A DNA stretch of 64,000 bases from Stenopsyche tienmushanensis (GCA_008973525.1 WACJ01000344.1:248001-312000), one strand, 5' to 3'. Positions 12,261 to 25,285 are shown, numbered from the stretch's first letter. Notes: a model not told the origin generated them from the letters alone. Numbers and translations are program-made.

Positions 12261-15200
12261 TTTTTTCGAAACTCGTTAAAAGATTCATATCTCAAGTTTT
12301 AATTAAACAATTTGCTTCAAATTGCGTACGAATCTTTTCTATATAACTCTCTATTATTCCTACCAGATTTATGCCAAAATGTATTTTTTAACTATTTAAA
12401 AAAAATTAAAACAGACAAAATAAGAACAAAAAAATGACTTGACTAAAACTTGAACAAAAAATTTGGAAAATATCGAAATGAAAAGAACAACTCAATTGAT
12501 TAATGTTTACATCAACATTATATTACTTTTTTTTTCGCGAAACAACCTTTATCATTTGAAATACCTGAAATTATATGTGCGTTGTATGAATTTCAAGGAT
12601 GATCAAATAAAAAAAATCCATTAAACATCGGACATAAGAAAGATAAATTAAACACATCCACGTGTAAAAAGCTTTCATTTAAGTTAAAAAATATCTAAAC
12701 GGCATTCTTTTGAAACGATTTGGAATCCAAATAAATTCTAACATTTCAATCCGTAGTCTACTTTCCAAAACTCGAATTGAAAAAAAATCACCAAGCAGAT
12801 GGGAAATACAAATTATATACGAAACAATAGACGGCTTGATAGATTCAAGAATAGAAGTTATATTTCATTCGGTAAGATAAATATTGAGTCTACTGATGCA
12901 AACAAACAGATAACTTAAAATTGTATGGAAAATGCATTAACTCGAACATGATATCCACATTTCTGATGAAATTCAATTTAATTTTATGATATTTAAGGTA
13001 AAATTAACAAAAAATCACCATAGAAAATTATACTTTACAACGAATAACAATTTTAAATTAAAAAAGCACATAAATAATGATTTTTTAAATCAAATTCGAG
13101 CAACCAAAATCAGTCATTTGGCGCTCGTTATATCCGAGTTTGACTGTCAAACTTGGCCTAGAACAGGAGTTTTTAACGTTATTGTAGTAACAGAAGCACT
13201 TAAGATTTAGGAGAAGAGGGACGAGCGCAGCCGGATTAAAAAAAAGATTTGCACACATTTTAAACATATTAAAAAATAGTATAAATTTATGTATGATTTT
13301 TATTGGCAGCTAAATTCCAAATGTTTTCAGTTAGTCCGTTCGATTTTAAAATTATGTCATTTTGTATATCTAAAATTTCTTCTTTAATTTTTGGTGAGTT
13401 TTCTTGAAGAATTTCTGCTTTGGAATTAGCAATTTTAGAAATGTGAAAGGGTTTAAAAAGTAATGATTTCGATTATGGAAAATTGCTGAAATCTATTTTA
13501 AAATTGCTCTAAAAGTGTCTTCAGATGAGTAATAAATAATGTTTTGTCAAAAATATTTTTAACAAACCTTATCAAAATATAATTGATATTTGTGATTCCC
13601 ACACAAATTTATTATTCTTTATTTTTCGTCTTAAAGTAACTTACATTGTTCAATATAGAATTGGCAAACATTTCATTCTGAGTCAAATTTTATTCTCGTT
13701 TGTCTTTGTTCATGGCCCAGTTAAACGACAAAAATGGTATTATCGAATCACCAGTGTTTCTTTGTTGTTTGGGACTGATATTACCATGAAGTACATCAAA
13801 AATTTATCATATGTGGGTGATTAAGTCTGTTTTATACCTCAAAATTTACTTGCATCGCGTTTGGATCTGGAAGATCGTCATCCTTAAAAATAATAAGGAT
13901 TTATTAATATTTTAAATTGGTCCTAAATTTATTCAAATAATCGTATTCTGACTTAACATTATACATGGTAATGGGAAAACACCACATGAAAAAATATTTG
14001 TCTAGAAAAGTTTTTTATAAAGATTGCCTATGTCAGATCACATCAAGAAGAAAAAACTATTATTAAAGAATCACTGGAATTCGCTCGCAAATACGCGATC
14101 ATCCTATCATACAGGTTAATAATTAGCGTTTTTCTTAACAATGAGTATTAAAATTATGAAATATTTTTTTAAAATTGTAAATATGATATTATGATCGAAA
14201 TCAAGTAGAAATTTGATGATTTGGATTGTTCGTGTTTTCCAGTTATCCGTGTTTGTCCTCCCCGGCAGTCCCCCAGATAATCGATAGTCTACTGTAGTGA
14301 ATGATCATTATTTTTAATCCATTCATTGAAGATTCAATGCTAATGAAATTCATCATTGAGGATTTGGTTAGTAAATATCATAGTTGAGATTGATCTTCGT
14401 TGGAGAATTCAGATGGTTAACACATTCTGATCCACTCACTTAAAAACGCGTGACGTTTTTGTAGGTCCATTTACGCGCAAACGTATGTTTTTTTTTATTT
14501 TCGTCGAAAGATGGTATTATTTTTATGTTTTATCGTACTTCTAACACCACTTTTATATCTATAATAACAACTTTCTGGTAGTCATTGAAATTTCTGGTAG
14601 CGTCGATGACGAACGATGATAACGAGTCGAAAGCTTATATTTTCTTGAATGTTAGATATGATTTTTTCTTCAATTGTAGCTCTTGTTAAATTTATAAATT
14701 TATTGAAACTGATAATAAATATAAAATGAAGTGTCTAAGGAAACGTACCAATGTATGTATTCACGCGATTAAGCGATCGGACTAGTAACTCAACCATCTT
14801 GGATTCAAATCTACATGAGATGTGGCTGGAAACCACATTTTTAAAAATATATATACGCAATGAAAAACTATGTCGAGGTGATAAGTAATGATGCCATAAA
14901 AGGGATTGTTAAAGCCACTAATATATGTATGCGTGTAAGGAGTTGCTCTGATGGAATGATCTTGAAGAACAACTAATGAGGAATATTGATTTGAGAATGA
15001 GCTGATGGAATGAACTCGGAATAATATATGGATATAGGATAACCATAATATTGATTAAAGATTACAGCTTGAATTTAGATTGATGACTATATTATTTTAA
15101 GCATTGATTTTATAAGGATAATCAATAGGATGAACAAAGAATAAAAAGTACATCATAAGGGATACACAATCGCAGTTGCTGTCATATTTAATCATTCATA

Positions 15201-16111
15201 TTCATATCTGTTAACTAATTGAAGAATTATACAGATTTTTACAAGTGGAATATTATTTTTCAAGTTCGTCGAAACTCGCACAGATTCCAGGTGACACTTT
15301 TTTCGAAGCACTGCGGCTGGAATGTGTTAATGAAGTTCTTCGGCGTTCAGCTCTTATGTGATTAAATATGCACTTGAACATTCAGCACGCCTTTCTGCTA
15401 CCTCTTGCTGGATTGTTTGGTTGATTTCTAATTGCTAAATTCTTGAAATGAACCGGAGTCTGACATTACGTGATCTTCTTCTGCAATAGTCTCTCTATCG
15501 ACCTACTCTACTCTATTGACCTATTTCTTTCCATTTTAAAATGGAAGATCTATGCTAAGGATTATAGAACATTTGAATTATGATCGAACAATATGGAAAT
15601 GTTGCAGATTTAAATCGTGATAATAATAAATTAAAATATTCTTATATTATAAATATGCACATATTTTATTACTATTCTTCTCTAAACAATGGCTTTTGTT
15701 TGGTTTTCAGTGTACAAGTGTAACTCAAGCTGTTTGAGTTCACTGAATCATATTTTTTGCTTCATTCAATTAAACAGCTGAAATTGTATCCAAAAGATAT
15801 CTGACACCAAAGGACACTTTTTCATATCAATTCTGGCGAAACCTTAGATATTATAACCAATACTGAGATTTGATCGAATTACCAATTTTTTGCCATAGTG
15901 AAAGGTGATTTAAAAAAATATCCATCCCGTAAAAATCAATTTACAATGGGTAAAGACAATTTCAACGTTTCTATTAAAAAATACCACCCTCTATATTCAC
16001 ACTTACTGAAACGCCCACATGTTCAAGGGTAGGAAAATAAATTTTGTTTTTACTCTACGAACACGATCGATCGATTAAGTTACTTGTTGGAATAAAATTG
16101 AATTATGTTAT
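12261..16111. other. Intergenic, low-complexity and AT-rich
   Basis: No gene was recognised. At 13110-13150 a segment GGCGCTCGTTATATCCGAG looks like a Tigger-type terminal sequence. At 14765-14812 a weak tRNA-like stretch (GATTCAAATCT) resembles a SINE head. Both are too short to annotate with confidence. Confidence 0.3.
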
Positions 16112-16339
16112 TTATATTTGTGAAAAATTAGGGCTCCGAATGGGAACGACACCGAAAACCAATAAAATCGTTAATTTTCCTGGAACGAAAACCATAAGCA
16201 AAACGATATAAATGTTAAGAACATAACCGAAACCAAAAACAAGATAAAAAAAAATAAAAATCCGTAGCTCGGTGAGAAATAATGAGAGATTAATATCAGA
16301 TAATTTGATTTTTTTTATCAAAACATTAAATACACTTGG

Positions 16340-16480
16340 GTCTGTTTTTATGCGATAGATACGTTCCACGGGGAGTCGCATAAAAAAATATTCCATAGGA
16401 AACTGAAGGATAAGTTTCATTATTTTTAAAAATCGCATAACTTCAAATCAATGTGATAGAATGTATCAAAAATCGCATTA
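16340..16480. repeat. Possible Tigger-type element fragment
   Basis: The sequence around 16350-16390 (TTTTATGCGATAGATACGTTCC, then GGGGAGTCGCATAAAAAAAT) contains a TTTTATGCGA/TCGCATAAAA inverted pair around a short spacer, as in the termini of Tigger-derived MITEs. Boundaries are unclear. Confidence 0.3.
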
Positions 16481-16526
16481 AAAAGAAGTTCGTGATATGG
16501 AGACATGCAATTCTTAAGCTCGTGTT

Positions 16527-17308
16527 TAGGGGTCCCAATCGAATATTCGAATATTCGATATTCGAATATATTTGCCCCTTTTCCAATATTCGTATATTCG
16601 AATATTTGTAAAATTAATCGAATATTATTCGTTATATATTTTTTAAGAAAATTGCTCGATGTTCTTCTGCCAATCGAAATAGCAACACAGAAATGCAAAA
16701 AAATGCCAGGTTTATTGAAATTATTTTATTGAATTTGTGTAAAGTTTATTAAAAACCTATTCAAAAATATCGCTCATGCCAAAAAAAAGGGTGATATTTT
16801 AGGTACTGTCGATAAAAACAAACTCAATGACAACTGAGAGGGTTTTTTCAACAGCAGGCTTAATAAAAATGAAATTACGGTCAAGCTTAAAAGTAGAACG
16901 TTCAATGCACTTTTTTTAAAATATGTATTGCTGAAAAGTAAATAAAATTCTGATCCTTTTGATTTCGCTGAAACCAAAAACCTCAAAATTTCACTTGATT
17001 TCTAGCCTTTGTCTACGAGAAAACGCGTTGCGCAACAGAAGATGATACTTCTCGCCCTCTTTGTGTGATGGGATCAAGAGCCTTCCTTCCTGAGGAAATA
17101 AATTTATTTCTAATGAAGGGAACTTTATAGAAAAATAAGATGCTCCATTTATATTTTTATACAATAAGACTAATGAAAAATTCCGGGTTATATTTGAATC
17201 ACCTTCGTCTACATATATAAAATATTCGAATACTCGAATATTCGAATATTTTACCAATTTCACATTCGATATTCGAATAATTGATTTTACGAATATTTGG
17301 GACCCCTA
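16527..17308 (+). mobile_element. hAT element with AT-palindromic subterminal repeats
   Basis: A 782-bp element with a perfect 12-bp terminal inverted repeat: TAGGGGTCCCAA at the left and TTGGGACCCCTA at the right. A perfect 8-bp target duplication, CTCGTGTT, lies at 16519-16526 and 17309-17316. Both ends carry clustered palindromic ATTCGAATATTCGAAT-type repeats (about 16540-16625 and 17220-17300), the usual position of hAT transposase binding sites. The centre keeps a broken plus-strand remnant of the transposase C-terminus. This is a third hAT family, distinct from those at 1.9 kb and 9.3 kb. Confidence 0.9.
16790..16940 (+). pseudogene. Remnant of hAT C-terminal dimerisation domain
   Basis: Read with frameshifts, this stretch gives pieces such as VFSTAGLI, KMKLRSSLK and NALFFLKYVLL. 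They match the RxFSxAGxI...KLRSxL...VNALxFLKYxL pattern of the hATC domain. Stops and frameshifts interrupt it. It lies inside the element at 16527-17308 and shows that the parent was a hAT transposon. Confidence 0.6.
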
Positions 17309-17316
17309 CTCGTGTT

Positions 17317-18500
17317 GTATTTTGAAAGCTCGTTCAGAATTTGAGACATGTAAAATAAATAGATTTTCTAATTGCTAAGTTGACTAGCTTCTTGTATAAT
17401 ATTTACAGTAAGGGGGGAAGGAGTTCCTTCGACTTCAATATCGTCTTCAGTTTCATAGCTGCCATGTAAAATAAAACGAATAATAGCATTGTCATTCAAC
17501 GGAGTATCCTCAATTCATCGTTTCGTTTTAAATAATATATTTATATATATAAATTAGCATTAATTTAGTCCAATTTTAACCTTTAATACCCACTCAGTAA
17601 ACGATTAGGTGTTGATTTTGAATGCAAATTTCCCACGTTGCTTCGGTGCTTCTTTCGTTTATTAATGAGAAGTTCAAAAATCTATATAAAATAATGGCAT
17701 TAATGTTAAAATAAATGATCGCTTACACACTTTCATTTTTATTAAAAGCAGGTGAACGTTCGGACCTATGCACGTTAATCAACTTATATACAATGGCTTC
17801 CTTCACATGATTTGCAGGGTGCTACTTATATTTAACTAAGGGCACGTTTAAAACGAATAATAAAAATTAAAAACAAAATTGCATTACTCAAATGTTTTAT
17901 TATATAAGCAATAAGAGTTATTTTTTCTTAAAATAATCAGATTATAAGTTGTTTGCGTGAATGTGCCAAATAACATTTTTATTTGCATAAAAAAATCCCA
18001 TTCATCAAATCATACTAATAAAAATTAATAGTGATAGTCTTTTTATTACAACATATGTAGTACATAAATTCGGTAATTCCGTTGAATCTTGAAAGTTGAA
18101 ATCTTTTATTGGGTCGATGATCCATGATTTGTGACTTGATTAAAATAATAATTTTACTGTGTTTTAATTTAAAAAAGATGTTATAAATCCATACATAAAA
18201 TTAAAACAAACCATAATCAAAGTACACTTTCATAATGACACATCCTTGTGTTTTAATGTCTCTTAATTACATAGACACGGAAGTGCAGCTCCAGCTGTTA
18301 GCATAAATCACCTAACAGAGATTACATTCTCTTACTATGATTAAAAACTGTAATTATTTCCTCCCACATGCAACGTGTTAGTATACAACTATTAAAAAAA
18401 GTGATTATACATTTGTATATAATAAAACATTATCTTTGGGTATTTATTTTGAGGCACTAAAACAAAATATTAGTACAGGCAGATTTCATAACTATTTATA
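17317..18500. other. AT-rich intergenic and Larp7 3' flank
   Basis: Nothing coding was recognised. The part next to 18501 would hold the Larp7 3' UTR on the minus strand. Confidence 0.4.
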
Positions 18501-21500
18501 TCAATCATCAAATCGGATGTGTCTTCCAGTTTGAGTGAGCGAAGCACCTGAAGCAACAAACTGTTGTGCTTTCTTTATGAGTCGATCACGTCCACGCATT
18601 TTCCTTTTGCTAGAAGACCGACCAGAATGTTGTCGCCTTAATTCTTCCCAGTATAATTTTTCTTCTTCGCCGGCCAATATCCTTGCCTCGGGAAATATTC
18701 CAGATGATGTAAGCTACAGAGAAATATAAACAAAATAAATTTTAAAAAATCTAATTTTTTTGCATTGAAATTTTTTTCAATAAAAGCAAATAGAGAAACC
18801 TGTTTTGCAAATTTATTTTCATCCATTCTTATATAAACATCGAACGATCCTTCTTTGACATCAACAAATCTAACATGAACGTTAGCTTTGGTCGATTGTT
18901 TTAAATTCTTAACATCAAGGCATGGTTCAGCTAATCTAGCCAATACAATAACCCCTTCTACAAAAGGTATTTCGGGAGGCTGTGATAATGTTCCTTTAGA
19001 ATCTTGATCTTCACTAAATTGTTCTGAATCTAGAAAAAAATCATACATAAATATACATTTTAATTTAAAATATAAATAATATCAATATGAATTACCTGGT
19101 AGTCCGGATGATTGAACGGGACCTCTGCTTTGAGGCAATGTATGTTGAGTGCGTAAAACTTGTTTTAGCACTTTCATATGTTTTCTCTGCAGATTTAGAT
19201 ATTTATTTCGAAGAACTTTCCATTCGCACTTTGAAAGAATTTGTAGACCTTTAACCGCTCCTTCGAGACCTCTCTTTGAATAGATAAATAAAAAACAAAC
19301 AGATATGATTAAATAACAATGAAAAGCGCTTGTTAAAAACAAATCATTATATTGATTTTTCATCTCAATTTTTACGTTAGAAAATTGTAGATTTTGACCC
19401 AAAATAATAATTATTTTTTCATCTAAATTAAGTCCCAAAAATCTCAATATAGATACAGATAGCTTGGTACAGACTTTATAAAGAGTGGGCAATAATTTTC
19501 CGTACTAGGCTAATAATTTTTCTTATATGATTCAGCTACACGCGTTTTTTTATTACGATGTCCCAATAACACTACCTTACAATTTGCCAAAACAGATCTC
19601 TATGTATTTCATTATTGATACAATCGATTCCGTTATTTGTAGTACTTCTGTGTCACTCTTTTTTCTCTTGGTTTGAATAATTTACAATGTGTTGTACTAT
19701 GAATAGACACCAAATTGACAATAAGATCATTTAAAATAGATCAGGTTTTGGGGTTATCTTCACTATATGCTTTTTTGCGTTGATTATCATCATATATTCT
19801 CCGCTTATATTTAATTGTGAATGGATTTTATTTCATGTTTCATGCATAAAACACCTGGTCCAAGGAAACAATACCAAGAAAGAAAAAAAAACTAATAAAC
19901 ATGTTACAAACGATTGCTGATAGTAGTTTAGCCCTATCGGTCCGGAAATCATGAGACAGAGACGGCAGGCTTGCATAGTAACCCTGTGCATTTAATTTCG
20001 CAACACATTAATAGGCAAAAATAGCTGAACAACAGAAAGCAGACACCATGCAAGTTGAACATTAAAAAATATTCCGAAGAAATGAAGGAATATTTTATGT
20101 TTTAATACAGCCTACTGTCTTAACCCTTTCACACCGGAAAAGGCTTAGTAGAGTAGTAGAGGTAAGCTATTTTTTAACACATCACTCAATAAGTTTGTAG
20201 GATTTTTCATCTTCATTCGTTCGGTCTTTTTTTCTTCGGTCGTTTTTTCACAAATTTTACAAAAAATGTTACGAGGTAAATTCAGAAAATAAGTGTATTG
20301 TGAATATAACAGGCTGTGGTTTTTCCTTTTTTGAGGATTGGCAATACTGAGCGGTAGAAGAATATCTCCTGACAGAGCGAGCATCACAGTAATATGGTAG
20401 TACGTAAATTCACGTTGTAGTGTTCAACTGCATGAAAAATGGTGGTAAGAAATCCCACCAAGTGAGAGCAGATTAATAGCCACCCCGAGATTCTTAAGCA
20501 ACTTGAATTGGAAGATGAGGATTTTCTGAGCTCTAATGTGACTGGAGATGAAACATGGGTAGCTCATTACATGCCTAAGTCAAAAAGAAAGTGGTTGCAC
20601 CAATTCCTATTGTGAAACCCTAAAAAAAGTTCAAAAGGAGGAGAATGCTAACGAGAGGAATGTGCTTGTTGCATGACAACGCCTGTCCTCACACAGCCTT
20701 AGCCACCAAGGCGCTCTTAAACTCATTTAGTTGGAATGTTTTGAACCACCCCTTTGTATTTTTTTAATTGGCACCTTTAGATTATCATCTTATAACATCC
20801 TGAATGTACACACGTGTGGAATTAAATTTTCTTTAACGAGTTCTTCGAGGAAGGCATAAAAAAGTTTGTGCTCATCGCATACATTGAACTGGATGACAAT
20901 TATGTAAAAAAAATGGTCAATAAGTGTACCAACAATATCCTGTAATTTTCTAAAAAAATATACGAATTTAGTACATTTACTTTCTGAACATGCTTCATAT
21001 GTGTCTCACACATGTATTTGGTTCTGAGTGTTAATTTTTTAATGCAGATAAACAAATTGCAATTTACCTTCCATACTTCCAATATATTTAAATAAAATCT
21101 CGCATAAGATTTGATAATTAGATGACATATTTCAGGGTTAATGAAATTTAATACATTCTTAAAAATTACATTTATTTTAAAGACTAACCTTTCCAATATC
21201 TTTATGTAGCTTCTTCTTATCTTTCTTTTTTCTTTTACGTGGAAGTTTTGTCGTTTTTTCATTTTCATCAGGAGGGCCAGAATTTTCCAATTCACTCGCT
21301 CCTTCAGAAAATTCAGCAGTATTGTCATGAGGTGTACTCTGTAAATTCAATTACAGCATTCAATTTTAAAATAATAAACAAATACTTTGTGAATAAAATT
21401 CAATAGCTTCAATAATGATATATTTCACAATCTCATTAGAAACCACCCTTTCAGAAAATTTAAACTGGGATTTGCAACTCAAATATAATAGATGATGGGG

Positions 21501-24218
21501 AAAGCCAATGATGCAGGTAGAGAGTCAGTAAAATACAGTAAAACATAAAACTAATTTTGTTATCATTTTTACATAAATAGTTTAGTTTCGTAATAGTTTC
21601 AGACAGCCCTTACAATGAATTTTTATTGAGAGTTTGTTACAATGGCATATTCTTACCAAATAAATGGTGTTAAAAAATATAGCAAATCAATTAAATGAAG
21701 GACTAATTAATGCTCTCATACCATGGCAACTAATAAGGTAAATAAAGATTAAATTTTGTGGTGAAATTTGTTGAAAACATATCACGTTTACATGAGGCAT
21801 ATTTATATACAACACAAGGTAAATATTTTATCTTTCCATAAATGTTAATGCTATGGTAAGCTTATTTCTATTATGCTATTGTAAGCTTTCAAATATAGCT
21901 TGTGTAAATCTTAATGATTCTTGCACCTATAACTATATACTTGATACATATATAAAATGTATTAGCACAGATAGAATATGATATATATTTTAGATAACTG
22001 TGTAAGGTGGGGGAGCAGTTTGCAAGATTAATAGCAGTCCCTTGCAGAAATCATGAACGTGATACTGAATTTTCCTTGTTCATATCAATTGACAATTCTT
22101 TGCTGAGATCAAATGAATGTACCCTTTTATAAAATGCTTTTAAATGGTTATTAAATATTTATATGCGTAATACTTTTCAGTTTTAACTTAAAACTATAAT
22201 TTAATTACCTGTAGATAGTCAAATACAATAAAGTGCAGTGTAATTTATGGACAGTTGATGCAATGCGGAGAAAGGGACGGATCATAGGGGATTAGAATCC
22301 AACAACAATGGTGTCAGTATACTTTTCAGTTTCGTTCTGGTTGGAAGCCGTGATTTAAACAACTAATTTTGGTTTCAAACAATTAACATGGAATTTTATA
22401 TGTGAAATTCTGGAGAGATTTATGAATATAAAGAAAGTTGGTTAAATATCGAATTGACAGAAAAATCTATAATCTAATTAATCTATCAATGTAAATAATA
22501 ATGGAGAATCTCTACGTGTTTTTCAATGCCAGAGATTTAGAAAATAAGGTCTGAAGTTAGAGAAAGGATTGAGTGGATGACAACATCCTTCGTGCTGAAA
22601 TTGAATCAAATCCAACATTGACTATACGAGAATTAACAGACAAGCTTAGATACTTCTAAAAAAGTATTCAAATACAATTGAAAAAAATAAGAAAGGCCAT
22701 AAAACAGGGGGTGTGGATTCCGCACGACATTACTGATGAGATCAAGTGGTGCGTGCAAGTATGTGTCATGTTTTAATCGATAAAGAGAAGAAACAACCAT
22801 TTTTACACTAGCAACATGATAATGCGCGACCCTATAAATCAAAGAAGACCGAAAACAAAATAAAGGAACTCAATTGACAAACGATTCTACATCCACTTTA
22901 TTTTCTTGACTTTGCTTTTTCCGACTATCGTTTATTTAGATTGATGCAACATCATTTATCGGGGGGAAAAAATCATAAATATAGAAGAGGTGAAATGAGG
23001 AATCCAAAAATATTTTATAACAAAACTCGTTGAATTTTATTCTTCCGGAATCAAAAAAACATTTAATAAATGGGAAAAGGTTGTATCTACTAAAAGATAA
23101 TACATTGTAATAATGAAACTAATTAATAATGTTTTTGTTTGAATTTAACTCTTTCATTTAAAAACGACATTCCTAACGGAACAATCTATTAATTTGAAGT
23201 TATTCCTTACTTAATATTTTTGCAATTGATGATAATGTGACCATTTATGTTAACTCACCAATTCTAATGGAATATTCTCATCTGCAATACCATCTTCTCT
23301 ATTAGAAATCTCTTTATCGTCGATTTTTAGTTTTTTCGCAGGTGGACTGGATTCATTTTCACATTCCTTGACATCTTTTTCAGAATTAGAAATGCTTCCA
23401 TCATTTTTTTTATCGTCTTGCTCAGAAGCATCAGTTTGAGTGTTTGTACAACTTGATAATTCTTCAGCTTTAATACTGGATGGCAGTTTACATCCCATAG
23501 CTTCAAAAGCTTCCACACATTTCTTTGCCTCTGCAGGTGATTGAAATTCAACAAAAGCGAAACCCTAAATAATAAATAATCTTTAATGTAACAATTACAA
23601 TAATAAAACATAGAGTAGAAATAGGAAAAAATGAAAAGATATATAATACCTTAATCTTATTTGATTTATGAAATTTGGGCAATGACACATATGCCACGTT
23701 TCCATAAGCTTGAAACACTTCTGTCACCCATTTCATATCAGCAGCTGCAGGCAGACTTTCGACATATATAGTCCGCGCATCAGCATCATATGGAACCAAC
23801 GGTGTAATTCTTTTTACCTAATAAATACAATAATTTTATTGCACAATTTGGCAAGAAATATCAGATTTTGAATTTGACTGTAAAATTTTTCATATTAACG
23901 TCATAAAAATACATTACATACCTTTGTTCCATCTTCAGATATCTCCAATAGGTTAGATTCACTCAAAGCCTTTGCTATATCAATAGTTTTCTCCGTTAAT
24001 GCTTTAATTTTGTTGAAAGACAAGAAAATTTCAATAGGAACAAAAGGATCTGTCATTATTAGCTGGGATAGATAACGGTCTTTCGATAATGACGCATCAC
24101 TAAAATAAAATTCCATCTGCTTAAGAATCGAGGCATAAAGTAGTTTCTTGCGATGTCTGTGTCTCTTTTTTTGAACCGTGCTTTGGTTAGGATTCTCTTC
24201 TACAGCCTCAATGTTCAT
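18501..24218 (-). CDS. Larp7: La-related protein 7 (7SK-type RNA chaperone)
   Basis: Nuclear RNA-binding protein; Larp7 proteins bind the 3' end of 7SK snRNA and hold the P-TEFb inhibitory RNP together. Seven coding exons in transcription order: 24218-23922, 23817-23650, 23564-23259, 21338-21189, 19273-19096, 19029-18800, 18713-18501. GT-AG junctions and phases agree, giving 513 aa. Residues about 20-110 form the La motif (ILKQMEFYFSDASLSKDRYL), 110-185 the first RRM (RTIYVESLPAAADMKWV; GFAFVEFQSPAEAK), then an acidic and lysine-rich linker with a basic NLS-like PRKRKKKDKKKLHKD. Residues about 385-500 form the C-terminal xRRM (GVIVLARLAEPCLDVKNLKQ; KLYWEELRRQ), ending in GRHIRFDD. The start is the first ATG of the La-motif exon. 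Two introns contain mariner relics and one a piggyBac-like fragment. The gene is divergent from PLC-beta, with start codons about 1.07 kb apart. Confidence 0.95.
19932..20085. mobile_element. piggyBac-like MITE fragment, copy 1
   Basis: Begins CCCTATCGGTCCGGAAATCATGAGACA after TTAG, close to the terminus of the 620-bp element at 42098-42717 read in reverse. The match continues through an internal region around TTAATAGGCAAAAATAGCTG to about 20085. The opposite end is missing. It lies in the Larp7 intron between exons 21338-21189 and 19273-19096. Confidence 0.65.
20120..20145 (+). repeat. Possible second piggyBac-like terminus
   Basis: TTAA followed by CCCTTTCACACCGG resembles the TTAA-CCCTTTCGGACCCGG left end at 42.1 kb, but in direct rather than inverted orientation to copy 1. 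No partner end was seen. An unexplained 80-codon minus-strand open frame follows at 20145-20387. Confidence 0.3.
20440..20936 (+). pseudogene. mariner transposase relic in a Larp7 intron
   Basis: Degenerate plus-strand coding sequence with stops and frameshifts. Recognisable mariner signatures occur in order: NVTGDETWVAHY (first catalytic Asp), then PKSKRKWLHQF, LLHDNACPHTA (second Asp), and a P-LDYHL-like third Asp region. Terminal repeats were not identified. It is inserted antisense to Larp7. Confidence 0.85.
22541..23065 (+). pseudogene. Second mariner transposase relic in a Larp7 intron
   Basis: Degenerate plus-strand sequence with an N-terminal region (LTIRELTDKL), then QHDNARPYKSKKT and HPLYFLDFAFSDYRLFR. 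These correspond to the second and third catalytic blocks (HDNARPH and PxxSPDLAPSDYHLF) of mariner transposases. It is interrupted by stops, including one after the ELN region. It comes from a different mariner lineage than the 20.4-kb relic, judged by the sequence around the third block. Confidence 0.8.
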
Positions 24219-25257
24219 TCTGACATATAAAATAAATAATGCTATTAATAAAACTTAAATTTACATTTTATTAAATACGATCCATTAAAGATCATACAGT
24301 AATCTAAAATGACTTGTTAAAATATAACTTTAAAATAATACTAATTTGCAGGCTCAATTACACACTATTATTGATTGTATTTGTGGCAATAATAAGGCTG
24401 AAATAGCCATTTCGGATATATATGCACAATATGTAGCATTCAAGTACAATGGACATTATTCTTCCATAAAACACTTTTTCTAACCAATAAAAATGTATTA
24501 ATATACAAATGTATGACAAATCCATCTTTAAATTAAATATATTCGCAGATGATTAACAAAAATGGGCGATATACAACGTACTTTTATAGGAGATACAGAA
24601 TGTTCCCGGTTAGTTCGAACCAAAATCGGCACGGACACAACTGTCAAGCACGACGTCGGTTTTGGTCTAAGTCTATGTTTGAGCGACAATGAACAAAGTC
24701 TATAGCAGTATCGATTTTCTACCAATACCCAAATATATATAATAAAAAAACGGCGTTTAATAACGGCCGAAATATTATGAAGAAATTGATTTTGATTATA
24801 ATATGGTTTTAAGAAAATATTAATTGTGTTATTGGCTGAATGTTATTATTTTTAAATTCAAACTATTTTAATATTTAAATACGTATTTATTATACGTCCT
24901 ATATTTATTATTTAAGATGAATATTTTATTTGGTATTCAATTGTATTTTTAATCGGATATTTTCATACGTTTAAAAATGAAGTTATTGAAAATTTGATTT
25001 TAAATTGGGCTATTTTTATTGTTTACGTGTTTTTTGAATTCTTATTGCTTTTGTTGTAATATAGATGGATAGAGATGTTATATATTTTTTTTACGTTTTA
25101 GTGGACAGTGGAGCAAAGTAAGGTGCGAATGTGTTATCGATATTGACTGGTCGCGAGCGCAGAGTAGCAGAGTGCGCGGAGCGTGTCGGGTGTGCGCAGA
25201 GCGCGAGAACTCACGACGGGAGAAATATTGATAAGAAGTGACAAGAGTGACAGCGGC
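24219..25257. promoter_or_regulatory. Divergent Larp7 / PLC-beta intergenic promoter region
   Basis: About 1.04 kb separates the Larp7 ATG from the PLC-beta 5' leader. Both ends rise in GC: 24600-24680 on the Larp7 side, and from 25130 on the PLC-beta side, where CpG-rich sequence continues through the first coding exon to about 25440. The head-to-head layout suggests separate but neighbouring promoters. Transcription starts cannot be placed from sequence. Confidence 0.55.
25135..25142. promoter_or_regulatory. DRE-type motif TATCGATA
   Basis: Perfect palindromic TATCGATA, the core of the DNA-replication-related element bound by DREF in flies. It lies about 120 bp upstream of the PLC-beta upstream ORF, at the edge of the GC-rich promoter block. 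Motif and position are typical of insect housekeeping promoters. Binding is inferred. Confidence 0.5.
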
Positions 25258-25281
25258 ATGCCCGCGGCGGCTGCGCGCTGA
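25258..25281 (+). CDS. Short upstream ORF in the PLC-beta leader
   Basis: ATG, six codons (encoding PAAAAR) and TGA, ending 4 nt before the PLC-beta ATG at 25286. It is out of frame with the main ORF. If the transcript starts upstream, ribosomes would have to leak past it or reinitiate over a very short distance, so it could dampen translation or shift initiation to the in-frame ATG at 25316, which has a strong GCCATGG context. Confidence 0.5.
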   Translation: MPAAAAR

Positions 25282-25285
25282 AGAG

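Noticed and set aside
14765..14812. tRNA gene
   Set aside because: B-box GATTCAAATCT has two mismatches and no cloverleaf forms. At best an old SINE head.
18535..18729. Plus-strand ORF opposite the Larp7 3' exon
   Set aside because: Antisense shadow of a conserved xRRM exon.
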